From the NCBI GenBank assembly GCA_017454625.1, contig JAFTCP010000134.1, positions 1 to 43,072 of the forward strand: a DNA stretch of 43,072 nucleotides, in the 5' to 3' direction. This DNA comes from Synergistaceae bacterium. Lineage in GTDB: Bacteria > Synergistota > Synergistia > Synergistales > Aminobacteriaceae. A model generated the notes under the pieces. The model searched no databases. It saw only the letters and a list, made by a program, of their open reading frames with translations, and had not been told where the DNA came from. Shown piece after piece: positions 16,183 through 24,535 of the stretch (positions are counted from its first letter, which is position 1; each line of letters starts with the position of its first letter). A program made the translations under genes and the position numbers.

Positions 16183-17814
16183 TTAATACTTGTAATCCGG
16201 CACTAATAAGTTCATGAGTTCGTCGTCGTGATGATATGTGAGCGTGCTTTCGTTGTCGAATAACATTGTTGCTCCGTTCTCACGAGTATAATTTTCCCAG
16301 CCGGGATTGCCGGTTCTCGCAAAGTCAATCCATGCTTGGCTCATTTTGTCCGCGAGAGCTTTAGCCTGTTCACCGCCGCCGGTTGCCATCTCGCTTAAAG
16401 CTATATTGTTGAAGATAAACGGAAGTTCCGAGCAATGATAGGCCAATGCATAGCCGCCCATAATCGGAGTTTCCCACGTGAAGACATAAGCATAAACAGG
16501 CGCGCCGTTCTGGTCAGCTTTGAGGGTCATAGCTTTTTTCGCGCGGGTTCTGAGCCAAGTATCAACGTAAAGCGCATCAACTCTCTTTTTGTACGGATAA
16601 GCCTTCAAGAACGCTTTCACAATCGCATCTGTCATGTCGCCGTATTTCGCGTTGAGTTCCTGGCCAATTCTCGCGTCGTCCCAGAAATTTTTATTGTCGC
16701 TCTGAGTTACCGCCATGTTCGCGAGCAGGGGCATTGATATCCATTCGTTGAGGACTGAGCCGATGAGAAGGGGAATATCTTTTGCCTGTTCAACAAATTT
16801 TTCACCAGCAGGATTTTCCGTGATAAATTCGCCGTCGACGACAGGACACCACATTAAAGCGCGTCTTCCGAGTGCGTTGATAATGTCCTTTTCTTCGGCA
16901 ACCTGAGCTAATGCCTTATTCGATGCCGCCGCAATGACCTCATAAGTGAGGGTTTGAAGTTTATCGAGTTCGTCAGGCGTGATATTCAGGTTCTTCAACG
17001 TAAGCTCCGTAACGTATTCGCTGACATCCTTAGCTGTTAAAGTCATGCCGGAGTCTTCGGTTGCTCCACTCTGGACTATTGCTTTATGGAACAATCCCTT
17101 AGCTGACGGAACGGCCATTAACGTTAAAATTTTTGCTCCTCCTCCGGATTGGCCGAAGAGTGTAACATTTTCCGGGTCTCCTCCGAATTTCGCGATATTA
17201 TCACGTATCCATTCGAGTGCCGCAACTAAATCACGTGTGCTTTGGTTGAACGAGTTCTTGTATTTCTCGCCGTATTTCGACAAGTTCAAGAAGCCCGCGA
17301 CGTTAAGCCTGTGATTGACGCTGACAACGACGACATCGCCTTTACGTGATAAATTTTCGCCGTCGTAAACATCTTCAACCGTAGCAGCTCCCATCATGTG
17401 GCCGCCTCCATGTAACCAGACCATAACCGGACGTTTTGCGTCGTCTAAGCCGGGAGTCCAGATGTTAAGATTTTGGCAGCTATGACTTTGAGGAAGATTG
17501 CGAGGTTCCCAGTGAGGCCAGAAATAATGAGGAGGGAAAATATCATCTTGAGGCGAGGTGCTTTGAGGCGACATTGTCCCGTAAGTCAACGCTAACTTTA
17601 TTCCTTCCCACGCTGGAACTTTCACGGGAGGCATGAACGGCTCGGCTTGAGCGTAAGGAACTCCGTGATACGTGAAAATTCCGTCGTGAACGTAGCCTTG
17701 AAGTTTTCCGCCCTCAACGTCAACTACAGCAATTCCCGGCCCCGCGAGGATTTCAGCGTAAGCCGACGACACTAACAACAACAATAAAACGATACTTGCA
17801 AAATACTTCTTCAT
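16183..17814 (-). CDS. Exported type B carboxylesterase
   Basis: A 543-residue serine esterase of the carboxylesterase/para-nitrobenzyl esterase family (CES type B). Signal peptide residues 1-20 target it to the periplasm. The oxyanion-hole motif WLHGGGHMMG comes near residue 133. The nucleophile is Ser223 in FGQSGGGAK, and the C-terminal histidine is probably in YAYVFTWE...YHCSELPF. It hydrolyses carboxylic esters, with substrate unknown. A good AAGGAGG-like site precedes the ATG. It sits between two other exported hydrolases on the same strand, suggesting shared handling of an ester or lactone mixture. Confidence 0.92.
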   Translation of the reverse strand: MKKYFASIVLLLLLVSSAYAEILAGPGIAVVDVEGGKLQGYVHDGIFTYHGVPYAQAEPFMPPVKVPAWEGIKLALTYGTMSPQSTSPQDDIFPPHYFWPHWEPRNLPQSHSCQNLNIWTPGLDDAKRPVMVWLHGGGHMMGAATVEDVYDGENLSRKGDVVVVSVNHRLNVAGFLNLSKYGEKYKNSFNQSTRDLVAALEWIRDNIAKFGGDPENVTLFGQSGGGAKILTLMAVPSAKGLFHKAIVQSGATEDSGMTLTAKDVSEYVTELTLKNLNITPDELDKLQTLTYEVIAAASNKALAQVAEEKDIINALGRRALMWCPVVDGEFITENPAGEKFVEQAKDIPLLIGSVLNEWISMPLLANMAVTQSDNKNFWDDARIGQELNAKYGDMTDAIVKAFLKAYPYKKRVDALYVDTWLRTRAKKAMTLKADQNGAPVYAYVFTWETPIMGGYALAYHCSELPFIFNNIALSEMATGGGEQAKALADKMSQAWIDFARTGNPGWENYTRENGATMLFDNESTLTYHHDDELMNLLVPDYKY

Positions 17815-17837
17815 TAAGAATATTCCTCCTTATGAAA

Positions 17838-17924
17838 TTATTTCGTGTCTAAATTTTTATCATGCATCCACTCTTCTTGTAAATCAGCTAATTGTTGATT
17901 ATTCAAGTCAGCAAAAAACGAGAC
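17838..17924 (-). pseudogene. Remnant C-terminus of a paralogous hydrolase
   Basis: Directly after the stop codon of the hydrolase at 17925, and in the same frame, the minus strand reads on for 28 codons to a TAA at 17838-17840. The peptide contains FFADLNNQQLADLQEEWM. This aligns with FQELNNKEIADHIEKWL at the end of the intact neighbour. There is no start codon or remaining body, so it is the tail of a lost or recombined duplicate. Confidence 0.7.
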
Positions 17925-18959
17925 TTACAACCCTTTCGCTTCAAGCCATTTCTCTATGTGGTCGGCTATTTCCTTATTGTTTAATTCCTGGAACATAAAA
18001 TGACTATTGCCGGTTATTCCCTCGTCAGGAAGATATATAACTGTCGCGTCTCCGCCGTCTTCGTTGTAATGTTTCGCGAAGTCTCGGCACTGGTCAAGTA
18101 CACTCTTCCAAAACGCTGTACTCTTGATGTCGTCCGGGCCGTTCTCGATGTAGTCGCCGAAGTAGAATATCATCGGAATTTTTGCCGCCACAAATTTTTT
18201 GTACGTCTCACTCCCAACTTCAGGAGCAAATCCCGGTTCAATCGCTACGATAGCCGCCATGTTGTCCGTGTCCGTCTGCCATCCGACGCGTCCGCCCTGT
18301 GAATGAGTAATGTAAACAGCCTTTTTGCCCGTCATCTTGTGAACTTCGGATAATACCGCGCTCAAAGCCTCACCGAAAATTTCAACGTCGTAATTTCCCG
18401 TGTTAGGTGTCATCTGTCGCAAGAACTGATTTAACGCCTCTTCACCAGCAGGGAATTGACTTCCTTCATAGCGGTTTGGCGTGCCTCGTCCAATTCTGAA
18501 ATGTGTATACCATGCTTGATCTCCGGGATTAAATTCCGTTCCGTTTGCTCGCGTGTCCTGTTCGTTGTTTACGATTTTGACGGTTGAACCTGCCGCGCCT
18601 CGTCTGGGTTGGTCAACAAGGAATGCCGCACGTCCTTTCATGAGGAAAATATCGCTCCAGCCCTCGCGTCTGTCCGGAGTGGACTGCCAACCTGTGCGAG
18701 TTTGTCCGTAACCATGAAGATAGACTATCGGAGTTTTGTTTTCGCCGTCCGGTATCTGGTAGAAAACGTTTGCGTGATCAACATGGGCCGTATTCCCTGC
18801 GCGTGAGAAGTCAAGCCAGTTATCCGAAACGTTAAATTCTCCCGGCAATGGTTCAGTTACCGTTCCTCCGGCTGAAAAAACTCCTTGCTCCTTGATGTTG
18901 AGTGCATGAGCAGGAACAACGAGCGATAAGATTATTAACGTGATAAAAATTTTCTTCAT
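17925..18959 (-). CDS. Exported alpha/beta hydrolase, esterase-like
   Basis: A 344-residue hydrolase with a signal peptide (residues 1-19, ending PAHA). Ser220 in ITHSQGGRVG is the nucleophile. LHGYGQTRTGW forms the oxyanion region, and FLVDQPRRGAAG is typical of a bacterial esterase group acting on unknown esters. IPMIFYFGDYI should contribute near the acid residue, and GNSHFMFQELNN carries the likely catalytic histidine. Its start overlaps the GNAT gene by 4 bp (ATGA), so translation is coupled. A fragment of a homologous C-terminus follows its stop codon. Confidence 0.88.
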   Translation of the reverse strand: MKKIFITLIILSLVVPAHALNIKEQGVFSAGGTVTEPLPGEFNVSDNWLDFSRAGNTAHVDHANVFYQIPDGENKTPIVYLHGYGQTRTGWQSTPDRREGWSDIFLMKGRAAFLVDQPRRGAAGSTVKIVNNEQDTRANGTEFNPGDQAWYTHFRIGRGTPNRYEGSQFPAGEEALNQFLRQMTPNTGNYDVEIFGEALSAVLSEVHKMTGKKAVYITHSQGGRVGWQTDTDNMAAIVAIEPGFAPEVGSETYKKFVAAKIPMIFYFGDYIENGPDDIKSTAFWKSVLDQCRDFAKHYNEDGGDATVIYLPDEGITGNSHFMFQELNNKEIADHIEKWLEAKGL

Positions 18960-19444
18960 GAGATTATCTCCTTATAAATTAATGGCATGATGTAGTCTTC
19001 TTGCTTATCTATGACGACTTCAAAGCCCAGCTTCAAATACATTCTCAGCGCGTAATTCTCCTTTTGGACTGAAAGCGAGGCCCTTTTATATCCTGAACGT
19101 TTCAATAACTCTAACATTCGGCTCATCATTTCGGTCCCAATGCCTAAACCTCGATACTCTTTGTACAGAGAAATTGCTAACGAAGGCGTTTCGTCGTCGA
19201 TATGTCCGTAATCTTTCATGATGCGAACCCAGACAGCTCCGATTATGCTTCCGTTTACTTCAGCAACAAGACAATAATCTCCCGGCCTGGTTCCGAAATT
19301 TTCAACATAAACTTGCAAGTCAGGATTATTGATTATTTTTCTGTCTGGAAGCTCTTCACCTTCTCGAATAAAAATTGCTTCATACAGAAAATCGTTGAGT
19401 TTCTCGTATTCCGTGTTCTTGATTTCCCTGATGATATAGTTCAT
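18956..19444 (-). CDS. GNAT-family N-acetyltransferase
   Basis: A 162-residue cytoplasmic acetyltransferase. The acetyl-CoA pyrophosphate-binding motif is YRGLGIGTEMMSRML, preceded by the LAISLYKE strand and followed by RASLSVQKENYALRMYLKLGF, the usual end of the fold. It transfers an acetyl group from acetyl-CoA to an amine of unknown identity. It lies 5 bp after the cupin gene and overlaps the hydrolase by 4 bp, so it belongs to the same operon. Confidence 0.9.
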   Translation of the reverse strand: MNYIIREIKNTEYEKLNDFLYEAIFIREGEELPDRKIINNPDLQVYVENFGTRPGDYCLVAEVNGSIIGAVWVRIMKDYGHIDDETPSLAISLYKEYRGLGIGTEMMSRMLELLKRSGYKRASLSVQKENYALRMYLKLGFEVVIDKQEDYIMPLIYKEIIS

Positions 19445-19449
19445 TCGTT

Positions 19450-19944
19450 TTACTTCAACTTTTCGTACTCCTCAGCTGGAAGAAACCCTTGCCATTCCGT
19501 ATGCATATCTTCACCGGGAACTTCGACGGCTACATGTTGGAACCAACTATCCTTTGCGGCTCCGTGCCAGTGCTTAACGTTCGCAGGAATATTCACGACA
19601 TCTCCGGGCTTTAACTCTCTCGCTTCCTTGCCTTCCTCTTGATAATAACCTCGTCCGGAAATCGCGATTAAAATTTGTCCGCCGCCTTTTGATGCAAAAT
19701 GAGTGTGCCATTCGTTATAGCTTCCCGGCTCAAAAGTTACGTTGAAAATTCCGACCTGCTGAGTTGACAACGGCGCAAGAAAACTTTTTCCCGTGAAATG
19801 CTCTCCGGCTATCGTGTTCGGAACTCCAACGGGAATAATCTTACTCAGACCGTAATTATCGACGCTCGTAACTGTAAATTGCTCGGCTGAAGCTGAACTC
19901 GCAAGACACAGCAAAACTAGAAGAATGATAGACTTTCTAAACAT
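19450..19944 (-). CDS. Exported cupin-domain protein
   Basis: A 164-residue single-domain cupin with a signal peptide (MFRKSIILLVLLCLASSASA). Cupin motif 1 is FEPGSYNEWHTHFASKGGGQ and motif 2 is ELKPGDVVNIPANVKHWHGA, giving three metal-binding histidines and a glutamine or glutamate. Such proteins are often paired with carboxymuconolactone-decarboxylase-like proteins, and one is present nearby on the other strand. Function unknown; a metal-dependent enzyme or binding protein in the periplasm. AGGAGG precedes the start. It is divergent from merR. Confidence 0.9.
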   Translation of the reverse strand: MFRKSIILLVLLCLASSASAEQFTVTSVDNYGLSKIIPVGVPNTIAGEHFTGKSFLAPLSTQQVGIFNVTFEPGSYNEWHTHFASKGGGQILIAISGRGYYQEEGKEARELKPGDVVNIPANVKHWHGAAKDSWFQHVAVEVPGEDMHTEWQGFLPAEEYEKLK

Positions 19945-20154
19945 TATGAAACCTCCTGTGATAAAATTTTCTCAGAAACCACGCGTAAAATTTCTGCGCA
20001 TAATGATAACAGCTTTTTGTACATCATCGTTCAACAAGCCGCAAACATGATACAATTTCTATGCATAACCTCCTGTGAGAAAAAATTTCTTGGGATAATA
20101 GAATTTTAACAACCGATTGTAATTAACGTTCAAATTTTACAGGAGTGAGGAATT
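19945..20154. promoter_or_regulatory. Divergent regulatory region between the cupin operon and merR
   Basis: This 210-bp gap must hold the promoters of both directions and probably the MerR operator, but no clear dyad was found by eye. The minus strand contains two similar leaders, each with CACAGGAGGTT (near 19951-19961 and 20069-20079). The second is followed by an 11-codon ORF (20066 to 20031). An AT-rich CTATTAT element lies on the minus strand near 20096-20102. Confidence 0.4.
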
Positions 20155-20571
20155 ATGATTTACACAATGTTACAGGCTTGCAAAGAAACCGGAATGACCT
20201 ATCAAGGCTTAAAATTTTACTGCAACGAAGGCTTAGTTCCGAACGTCAAGCGCGACAAGATTAACCGGCGAATTTTTGACGAGCATGATATTGCATGGAT
20301 AAAAAGTTTGCGAAAGTTACGAAAATGCGGAATGAGTATTGCCGACATGAAAGAATACATGAATTTATGTCTCGAAGGTGAAAAAACTATTCCTCAGCGT
20401 CAAGTTATTCTAGCCAGAACACGAGAGAGACTTCAAAGACAAATCGACGAGTTAAAGGAATCAATACGATACATCGACAATAAACAGGGCTTTTACGACG
20501 GAGTTTTATCCGGTGCGGCTGAATATGTCAGTAATCTTCTTCCGTGTTCGTGCGATTTTGATACGAAATAG
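20155..20571 (+). CDS. MerR-family transcriptional regulator
   Basis: A 138-residue regulator with the MerR winged helix-turn-helix at the N-terminus (QACKETGMTYQGLKFYCNEG, then RRIFDEHDIAWIKSLRKLRKCGMSI). A dimerising coiled coil covers residues 85-120. A short tail contains a Cys-x-Cys (LLPCSCDF) that could sense redox state or metal (inference). Such proteins bind between over-spaced promoter elements and twist the DNA to activate. It is divergent from the cupin operon and is followed 64 bp later by an exported hydrolase, so it probably controls both. Confidence 0.92.
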   Translation: MIYTMLQACKETGMTYQGLKFYCNEGLVPNVKRDKINRRIFDEHDIAWIKSLRKLRKCGMSIADMKEYMNLCLEGEKTIPQRQVILARTRERLQRQIDELKESIRYIDNKQGFYDGVLSGAAEYVSNLLPCSCDFDTK

Positions 20572-20635
20572 ACAGATAGAAACTATCGCAAGATATATTC
20601 TCATCAAAACTTTTCACAAGGAGGCAAAATCTCTC

Positions 20636-21730
20636 ATGAAGTTCATAATTCTCTTATTCGTGCTGTTAATGTCATACGGAACGGCTTTTGCTGACATCAA
20701 ACCCGTAACAAGTTTTTCCGACAGAGAGCCTGAACCTTTCAAGTCAAATCCTTACGGCCTGGTTTATGCTGACGCTATCACCGAGAACGTAACGGGCAAA
20801 GTCAATATTCATCCGATTACTTACGAGCTCAACGGGATTAAAATTGCCGCTAACGTCTACACTCCGGCTGATTATGACGCGTCAAAGAAATATCCTGCTG
20901 TTACGGTCGCTCATCCAAACGGAGGAGTTAAAGAGCAAGTTGCTGGGTTATTCGCTCAGAAACTCGCTGAAGCCGGATATATCACGGTCGCGGCTGATGC
21001 TGCTTATCAGGGCGGGAGCGGTGGACTTCCAAGACATACTGACATTCCATTTTTCAGGACGGAAGACGTTCACGGAATGGTTGACTTGCTCAGCATTTAT
21101 CCCGGAGTTGACAAGGACAGAATAGGGATGCTCGGAATTTGCGGAGGCGGCGGCTACACAATCAACGCGGCAAAAAGTGAAAAGCGCGTAAAAGCTGTAG
21201 CGACATTAAGCATGTTCAACACGGGACGAGTTCGCCGAGAAGGTTATATGAGTTCGCAGATTAGACAAATTCAAGATGTCCTGAAGAAATCATCAGAGGC
21301 CAGAGCGCAGACGGTTTCAGGAGGAGAATTGCTTTATTCCGACAGCAATGCCCCGAAGCTCACCGATGAACAGATGCAGGCATATTTGGCGACAGCTCCG
21401 GATTTATACCGCGACGGGTACGAATATTACGGAGTTACTCATACTCATCCGAACTCAAGCGGACGTTACGCACTCTCAAGCCTCATGGAGTTAATGACTT
21501 GGGACGCAACGGACAACATTCAATTAATTAACGTTCCATTGTTGATGATGGGAGGAAGCATCTCGGATTCACTTTACATGACCGAAGACGCAATCGAGAA
21601 AGCAGCCGGCACGAGCGACAAGGAAATTTTCATCATCAAGGGCGCTACACACATTCAGACTTACTGGAAGCCTGAGTATGTCGAGCAGGAAATTAACAAG
21701 CTCAAAGAATTTTTCGGGAGGACGTTATAA
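20636..21730 (+). CDS. Exported alpha/beta hydrolase with cysteine nucleophile (dienelactone hydrolase/YcjY-like)
   Basis: A 364-residue protein. A longer frame starts at 20513, but AAGGAGG at 20619-20626 and a signal peptide (MKFIILLFVLLMSYGTAFA) fix the start at 20636. The nucleophile elbow reads GICGGGGYT, so the nucleophile is Cys169 instead of serine, as in dienelactone hydrolase and YcjY-type proteins. AHPNGGVKE is the oxyanion region, an acid residue lies near LMMGGSISDS and the histidine is in GATHIQTYW. Substrate unknown, possibly a lactone. It lies between merR and the carboxymuconolactone-decarboxylase-like gene, which begins immediately after its stop codon. Confidence 0.88.
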   Translation: MKFIILLFVLLMSYGTAFADIKPVTSFSDREPEPFKSNPYGLVYADAITENVTGKVNIHPITYELNGIKIAANVYTPADYDASKKYPAVTVAHPNGGVKEQVAGLFAQKLAEAGYITVAADAAYQGGSGGLPRHTDIPFFRTEDVHGMVDLLSIYPGVDKDRIGMLGICGGGGYTINAAKSEKRVKAVATLSMFNTGRVRREGYMSSQIRQIQDVLKKSSEARAQTVSGGELLYSDSNAPKLTDEQMQAYLATAPDLYRDGYEYYGVTHTHPNSSGRYALSSLMELMTWDATDNIQLINVPLLMMGGSISDSLYMTEDAIEKAAGTSDKEIFIIKGATHIQTYWKPEYVEQEINKLKEFFGRTL

Positions 21731-22558
21731 ATGAAAATTTTAGTAGTCCTGTTGATAATTATTCTCGCATTGCCCGCATCAGGTTCAACACTTGACGGCT
21801 ACGACCGAGCGAAATTAGCTGATGAGAATTACTCAAAAATGTACGGAGCTTCCGAGTTTTCAGGAGCTGAGAATGACCCGGAACTTTACGCAGTGATGAA
21901 GAAATACATTTATGCTGATATTACGGTTCAGGCGAAAATCACTCAGACCGAACGAAAACTTGTAGAGATTGCCGTATTGACGACGAACCAAAATCACAAG
22001 TTCTTGAAGCATGTTGTAGCCGGAGCATTAGCACTTGACGTTACGCCGTTGCAAATTCGTGAGGCCGTCTATCATATTGCGCCGTATATCGGATTTCCAA
22101 AAGTTTTTGAGGCTCTCGACGTGATTAACGAAGTTTTTACTGAGAAGGGAATAAAATTACCGCTCGAAAATCAGGGAACAACAACCGACGCTGACCGTTT
22201 CGAGAAGGGATTAGCTTTTCAGGTTGGAGCTTACGGCGAAAGAATTAACCAGATGAGAGACGCTACGCCGGATTATCAGAAACACTTGCAGGATGATTTA
22301 TCGGCGTTTTGTTTCGGCGACACTTACACTCGCGGAACTCTCGACATGAAGATGCGCGAAATGTTGACTATGGCCGCAATTGGAACGCTCGGAACTGCTG
22401 AGGCTCAATATAAATCTCACGTTGCAGGAACTCTCGCGGCTGGAGCGACCAACGAAGAAGTTATCGGGGTAATTACGACGATGAACCCTTATATCGGCTT
22501 TCCCAGAACGCTAAACGCACTGAGAATTGCTAATGAAGTTTTCGACGCAAGAAAGTAA
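21731..22558 (+). CDS. Exported carboxymuconolactone decarboxylase-family protein (two domains)
   Basis: A 275-residue protein made of two CMD/AhpD-like helical domains, preceded by a signal peptide (residues 1-18). Domain 1 contains ERKLVEIAVLTTNQNHKFLK and domain 2 contains MREMLTMAAIGTLGTAEAQY. Both end in a PYIGFP(K/R) element. The Cys-x2-Cys pair of AhpD-type peroxidase helpers is absent, so a lactone- or small-ligand-acting role is more likely than peroxide reduction. The ATG abuts the preceding hydrolase stop codon. Together with the cupin gene across merR this forms a common bacterial trio of unknown function. The export of all members is notable. Confidence 0.88.
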   Translation: MKILVVLLIIILALPASGSTLDGYDRAKLADENYSKMYGASEFSGAENDPELYAVMKKYIYADITVQAKITQTERKLVEIAVLTTNQNHKFLKHVVAGALALDVTPLQIREAVYHIAPYIGFPKVFEALDVINEVFTEKGIKLPLENQGTTTDADRFEKGLAFQVGAYGERINQMRDATPDYQKHLQDDLSAFCFGDTYTRGTLDMKMREMLTMAAIGTLGTAEAQYKSHVAGTLAAGATNEEVIGVITTMNPYIGFPRTLNALRIANEVFDARK

Positions 22559-22565
22559 ACAAAAA

Positions 22566-22594
22566 ACGGTCTCACGCGAGGCCGTTAATTTTTC
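22566..22594 (+). terminator. Terminator after the merR/hydrolase/CMD operon
   Basis: ACGGTCTC (22566-22573) pairs with GAGGCCGT (22578-22585), one wobble, loop ACGC, followed by TAATTTTT. Confidence 0.75.
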
Positions 22595-22663
22595 CTGAGA
22601 TATACGAACGATAAATCCTTTTTTCCCCTATTATGAGTGATAAATTTTGTGAACATCACAGCT

Positions 22664-23491
22664 CTATTTTTTCTTGAGATAGATAAACCAATAAGCTAAT
22701 CCGACAAATCCCGCTCCGCCTAAAATATTTCCAAGTGTAACCGGCAGAAGATTTTTCGTGAACATCGCGGCCCAGTTCAAAGCATCGATTGCTGATTGAG
22801 ACGTTCCGAGTTCGAGGGCTTTATTGACGTAAAGGCTATCACATTTCGCCAGAATTCCCGCAGAGATGTAATACATGTTGGCTATGCTGTGTTCAAAACC
22901 TGACGCGACAAACAACCATATCGGGAAGAAGATTACTACAGCTTTGCTGATACCGTCCTTAGCTCCGAAACTCATCCAGACAGCAAGACACACAAGCCAG
23001 TTGCAAAGTATACCAAGCACAAAAGCATTCATGAACGACAATGAAACTTTTCCAACCGCCGCTTTCAACGTAAAGCCTCCGAGCAAACCTCCTGTGTAAT
23101 TCAATTGGCCTGACCATGAGATTAAATACGCAACGAGAACTCCTCCTGCTAAATTTCCCAGATAAACAATGAGCCACGAACGAAGCAATTTTGACAGCGT
23201 AATTTTCTTCTCAACGAGCGCGATTATCATTAAGCAATTTCCTGTGAATAATTCAGCTCCAGCCATGATTACGAGAATTAAGCCGGTTGGAAAGATTAAT
23301 CCGCCTATGAATTTTCCGATGCTCACGCTCTCAATCGTATGTGTCGCCATATTAGCCGCCTGTGAACCGAAAGCTATGAACGCTCCGGCCAATATTCCAA
23401 GCAAAAATTGATTTATAATTGACAAGTTAGCTTTCTTAACTCCAACATTGGAAGCAAACGCCGCAATCTCTCCAGGTGCCCAAAAGTCCAT
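22664..23491 (-). CDS. Formate/nitrite transporter family channel
   Basis: A 275-residue six-helix membrane channel of the FNT (FocA/NirC) family, which moves formate, nitrite or related small anions across the inner membrane. Conserved family patches include GAFIAFGSQAANMA, the AELFTGNCLM signature, LGILCNWLVCLAVWM and GFEHSIANMYYI. The frame is open for 20 more codons upstream, but GGAGGAAC 5 bases before the ATG at 23491 and the typical start (MDFWAPGEI) support the shorter form. It is a single gene with no formate lyase nearby, so the substrate is unresolved. Confidence 0.93.
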   Translation of the reverse strand: MDFWAPGEIAAFASNVGVKKANLSIINQFLLGILAGAFIAFGSQAANMATHTIESVSIGKFIGGLIFPTGLILVIMAGAELFTGNCLMIIALVEKKITLSKLLRSWLIVYLGNLAGGVLVAYLISWSGQLNYTGGLLGGFTLKAAVGKVSLSFMNAFVLGILCNWLVCLAVWMSFGAKDGISKAVVIFFPIWLFVASGFEHSIANMYYISAGILAKCDSLYVNKALELGTSQSAIDALNWAAMFTKNLLPVTLGNILGGAGFVGLAYWFIYLKKK

Positions 23492-23628
23492 TTTGTTCCT
23501 CCTGCTTCTGATAAAATTTTCATACAATGAGTTAATTATACATGAGAGCAAAATTCTCTTGATGATGACTTATTATCTCTAAAAATTTTGTTGTTTATTA
23601 ATAAGACGAAAGGAAGGAAGTTTGTAAA

Positions 23629-24018
23629 ATGGCTAACGAGATTAGAAGTATTGATGATATTGATCCGAAGTACAGAGAAGATTATTCTGATTCAGGATTT
23701 TGGGAAAAAGTTAAAAGTGTTCTGAAGTCCGCAGGGCTTGAATTAATCTACAAGGCTATTCAACTTTATTATGTAATGAAGAAGCCCGATTGTCCGCTCT
23801 CCGTGAAAATGTCAATAATCGCGGCATTAGGCTATTTCATTTCTCCATTGGACATAATTCCTGACTTTATTCCGTTTGTCGGCTTCAGTGATGACCTCTT
23901 AGCTGTTGGAGCGGCTCTAATGATGGCAGAGAGTTATGTTGACGAAGAAGTTAAACGCCAGGCACGCGAGACAATTGATAACATTTTCGGAGAAGGAACA
24001 TCCGCAGGTCTGAATTAA
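23629..24018 (+). CDS. YkvA/DUF1232 membrane protein
   Basis: A 129-residue protein of the DUF1232 (YkvA) family. The signature is ALGYFISPLDIIPDFIPFVG followed by FSDDLLAVGAALMMAE, forming a short membrane-embedded hairpin. Function unknown; distant homology to proteins that associate with membranes. It has a clear GAAAGGAAGG site and is followed 46 bp later by the LRAT-like gene, probably cotranscribed. Confidence 0.9.
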   Translation: MANEIRSIDDIDPKYREDYSDSGFWEKVKSVLKSAGLELIYKAIQLYYVMKKPDCPLSVKMSIIAALGYFISPLDIIPDFIPFVGFSDDLLAVGAALMMAESYVDEEVKRQARETIDNIFGEGTSAGLN

Positions 24019-24064
24019 TATCTGCTATAATTCCTGAAAATTTTACGCAAAGGGGACGCGTTCA

Positions 24065-24535
24065 ATGAATAACCATGCAGAAAACGGCGATGTAATAAAA
24101 GTTAATCGCGGATTTTACAGCCATTACGGAATTTACGTTAAGGCCGATAATCACGTTATTCATTATACGGGCGCAACAGGTCCCAACGATTTCAACGGCA
24201 TCGTTCGCGAGACATCCCTTGAGGAATTTCTCAACGGTGCCGAAAATTTTATTGTCTGCAAATTTCCCGAACATCCGCAAAATAATATTATCCCTTTGAG
24301 GCAGAAAGGGGGATTATTCCGATTATGGCAGATGATGAAGCTGGCTATGCTGAAAAATTATCATCTATACACCGGCGACGAGACAATCAGACGCGCACGA
24401 AGCAAACTCGGACAAGGCGGCTATAACTTGGCATTAAACAACTGTGAACACTTCGCTGTTTGGTGCAAAACGGGCGTGAAAAATTCTTCGCAGGTTAATT
24501 TTGTCCTTGATGTCATAACTTATTTATTGAGCTGA
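24065..24535 (+). CDS. LRAT-domain (NlpC/P60-like papain fold) protein
   Basis: A 156-residue LRAT (lecithin:retinol acyltransferase/NC domain) protein. The expected catalytic residues are visible: His20 in FYSHYGIYV, His33 in VIHYTG and Cys127 in LALNNCEHFAVWC. In the known families these permuted papain-fold enzymes act on acyl groups of phospholipids or on amides, and their C-terminal hydrophobic helix (here VNFVLDVITYLL) often touches the membrane. The AAAGGGGA site fits the ATG. Its last 16 bp overlap the end of the opposing dynamin-like gene. A link to the dynamins through membrane lipids is plausible but not shown. Confidence 0.88.
   Translation: MNNHAENGDVIKVNRGFYSHYGIYVKADNHVIHYTGATGPNDFNGIVRETSLEEFLNGAENFIVCKFPEHPQNNIIPLRQKGGLFRLWQMMKLAMLKNYHLYTGDETIRRARSKLGQGGYNLALNNCEHFAVWCKTGVKNSSQVNFVLDVITYLLS

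Noticed and set aside
20031-20066. Eleven-codon ORF as a genuine gene
   Set aside because: Too short to judge; it has a ribosome binding site but could be only the front of a lost duplicate, so it is kept as an observation.
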